Of a stretch of 64,000 nt of DNA, positions 61,817-64,000 are shown piece by piece. A program made the position numbers and the translations under genes. This DNA comes from Gyrodactylus bullatarudis (taxonomy: Eukaryota > Platyhelminthes > Monogenea > Gyrodactylidea > Gyrodactylidae), in assembly GCA_012064415.1 (NCBI GenBank), contig SSNU01000062.1, forward strand, positions 427,097 through 491,096, written 5' to 3'. The number at the start of each line of letters is the position of its first letter. The first letter of the stretch is position 1. Under the pieces are notes generated by a model. That model searched no databases. It was not told where the DNA came from and saw only the letters and a program-made list of their open reading frames with translations.

Positions 61817-64000
61817 AAGCATTCTCAATGAGTTCATCATCCATGAATCTGCTACAAGAAAAAATCTTTTTTTGACCACACGATCTCTCCACACCTCATA
61901 TTATTAATATTATTATTCATAAACTATAAAAAACAAATGAAACCTATAGTTCTTTCCTGATATTAATAATTTTATCATCATCATTCAGACCTCAAAAAGA
62001 AAATTTATTGCCTATTCCTTTTGATTATATATAATTTTTCTTTGACTTAATTTTTTGCAAAATCCTTTTCTTCTTCAACAACAACAACAACAACAAAATG
62101 TTCCCAGATATCAAAGAAAATATCAGAAACCACGACTAATCCATCCTGAGGAACTTCTATTTTCCCTCTCTTGATCTCTCAACTTATTGTAAATCTCAAT
62201 TAGGAACTTGATGGGGTTTATTATTCGATAAAATTTTTTTTCAAACTTTCAACAATTTTCCCCTCTTTATCCAAATGTGCGTGTATGTTTGTGTGTTCTT
62301 TTCCAGACCCTCAAAATGAAATTACCCCTCTAAATAATATAAACCTAATTGTTATTGTTGTTGATAATAATAATTATAATCATTAGATATTTTCTCTATT
62401 TTTATTTACAATTTGTAAACACTTCCATCAGGTCATCCTGTCACATTTCATTTTACTTGAGATGTACATAGATGTAACAGTATGTCGCTAAAAAAGAAAA
62501 TTGGAAGAATTTATAATCCTTTTTTTTTGTTTCTTGCTTGCTTGCAATTCCCTTGATTTTTTTCTCGCCTTCTTGTCGTTCGAATCAAAATGAACACCAA
62601 GAGCGAAAAGATGATGACTTTTTTCATAGAAAAATCAGATTCTTAATTTTCACATGTAAATATTGAACGAAATAAAACGACCAATTAGTAATTATCATTG
62701 TTAATATACTTTTAAAGAAAAACAACACAATGTACACTATTTCTAACGCACAAATTGAAATCTATCCTGATAACCCCAAAAAGGCAAACTATATTCTCTT
62801 AACTTCTACTCACAACTACTTTACAACTGAGGAACATGAACTAATTCCATACTTATTTTCTATTAATTCCACCTTTCTTCCTTTGGATTTGTCATCCAAA
62901 TCTTTAATCTCATTATTGATATGTTACCATCCTATTTGAATACTTGTCCCTTTTAACAATAATAATTATTATGTTACAGCTTTTTATCATTCTACTTAAC
63001 AGTAGTTATTCTGTAATTTAAAAAATGTAGATTCTTTATGACTATTACAAAAGGAAGGCAGTTTTTTAAATTAGGATGTTACATTCAAAAACCTTGGGTG
63101 CATGTAATGATTTTCCGCTATCCAGATTAAGAGAGATGGAGATGAGAGAAATACAGAGATAGAGAGAGACCCCAATTCATTATCATCATCATCATTATAC
63201 TTGAGAAGACAGAAAATTAACTTCATCAACAAGAAGAGGAAACAATAAATAACAAAAAAACAATAACTTTTTTAGCAATGATGATTATTTTAGACAAATT
63301 AACTTGTTAATTCTTTACTGCAAGAAGGAAATGAATATTTTTTGTGATTTTTATTGATGATGAAGCGACCAAACCACAAAAATATAGATTAAAATAAAAA
63401 TTTTAGTAATAGATATATATATAAGTTGTCTTTTTCACTTTTAAATCTCAATCAGGCACAAAGTTGAAATAGTCCATGTTAAATTTCCCTCGATTGCGAT
63501 CGAAATGCCAAATAACTTTTTCATTGGTCAATCTCCATTCTAAATTTTCATTGGCCAATGAAATTAATGTTTTTGGTTTCACTCAGAATGAATTGTTTAC
63601 ATTGTTTTTTTAAATGAAAAAATACCTTTTAATACCAATACAGTACCAGAAAATATTAATACAGAGGTGTTATTAAATTTAAAGTTTGCACTATATATAC
63701 ATTTACTCCTTTCTCCTATTAAACAAATAATGAAAATAAACGTAGGTATACTTAGTTGAACAATTTAATGATTAGGTAAATTTATCATTTTTTTATAACA
63801 CTTGAAGAAATTTTTTATTTTGGAAAACATACATACTCTTCCCTCTGGTTTGTAGAAAAACGCATACATAGATCGAGAGAGAAAAAGTGTACTTCATTCT
63901 CTCGCCAATCCACCCTACCAATCTCTGTAATATATAGAGAGTCTAAATGTAATTCTAAAGGATACTATACTTCCAACCTAAATAGTATTTGTGTAGATAT
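61817..64000. other. 3' flank of the Na+/K+-ATPase gene
   Basis: Long A+T-rich 3' untranslated or intergenic sequence with a CAA microsatellite near 62080-62100. A candidate AATAAA lies in gaacgaaataaaacg near 62670. An ATG-initiated 69-codon frame at 62730-62939 has no family resemblance. No gene is supported. Confidence 0.4.
63546..63563. promoter_or_regulatory. 18-bp perfect palindrome containing two CCAAT boxes
   Basis: tttcattggccaatgaaa is self-complementary and presents a CCAAT box on each strand. A further cattggtcaa occurs about 30 bp before it. This looks like a promoter element, perhaps of a gene starting beyond the window. Confidence 0.35.

Noticed and set aside
62730..62939. 69-codon ATG frame after the Na+/K+-ATPase gene
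   Set aside because: Lies in the probable 3' untranslated region, no family resemblance.

Overview
This is animal nuclear DNA. It is strongly A+T-rich and its genes are cut by GT-AG introns. The gene set (odd-skipped zinc finger, Lgl, LKB1, SK channel, Na+/K+-ATPase alpha, CCDC47, galactocerebrosidase, organic-anion transporter) is that of a bilaterian metazoan. About 14 genes fit in 64 kb. Neighbouring genes are often head to head with only 100-360 bp between start codons. Many introns are extraordinarily short: 21 of those I could place are 24-38 nt long, each fixed by conserved protein sequence and reading phase. Introns of this size are known among animals in dicyemids, and a compact gene-dense genome is known for the orthonectid Intoshia linei. 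I therefore suggest a simplified spiralian of that kind, with an orthonectid somewhat favoured because a neuronal-type SK channel is kept. This is inference; no marker gene in the window proves it.

Layout, left to right. 1-1.8 kb: two sigma-class glutathione S-transferase genes in tandem on the minus strand, the first running off the edge. 5.3-7.5 kb: a compact cluster of a short divergent SRF-type MADS-box gene, a divergent TBP-type gene tail to tail with it, and V-ATPase subunit D head to head with the TBP gene. 7.9-23.7 kb: one large minus-strand gene for a small-conductance Ca2+-activated K+ channel (12 coding exons, 964 aa). Its introns hold a MITE-like inverted repeat, a tRNA-like element with a decayed hammerhead-ribozyme motif, and an unexplained 174-codon ORF. 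25-29.5 kb: an unrecognised acidic protein gene, head to head with an LKB1/PAR-4 kinase gene. 30-34.6 kb: ALAD (haem synthesis) head to head with galactocerebrosidase (lysosomal). 36.9-48.7 kb: an OATP/SLCO transporter head to head, 101 bp apart, with CCDC47 (ER translocon factor). 49.6-55.1 kb: Lgl (cell polarity) and an odd-skipped-type zinc finger. 57-61.8 kb: Na+/K+-ATPase alpha subunit. The rest is A+T-rich intergenic or intronic DNA in which I see no further supported gene.

The genes are mostly unrelated in function, as expected of an animal chromosome. Two links are worth naming. LKB1 and Lgl both act in cell polarity, and the Na+/K+ pump and SK channel both shape membrane potential. 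Nothing suggests an operon, a CRISPR array or a bacterial insertion. Exon coordinates were worked out by eye from splice signals, reading phase and protein-family conservation. All spliced gene models given here close in frame.
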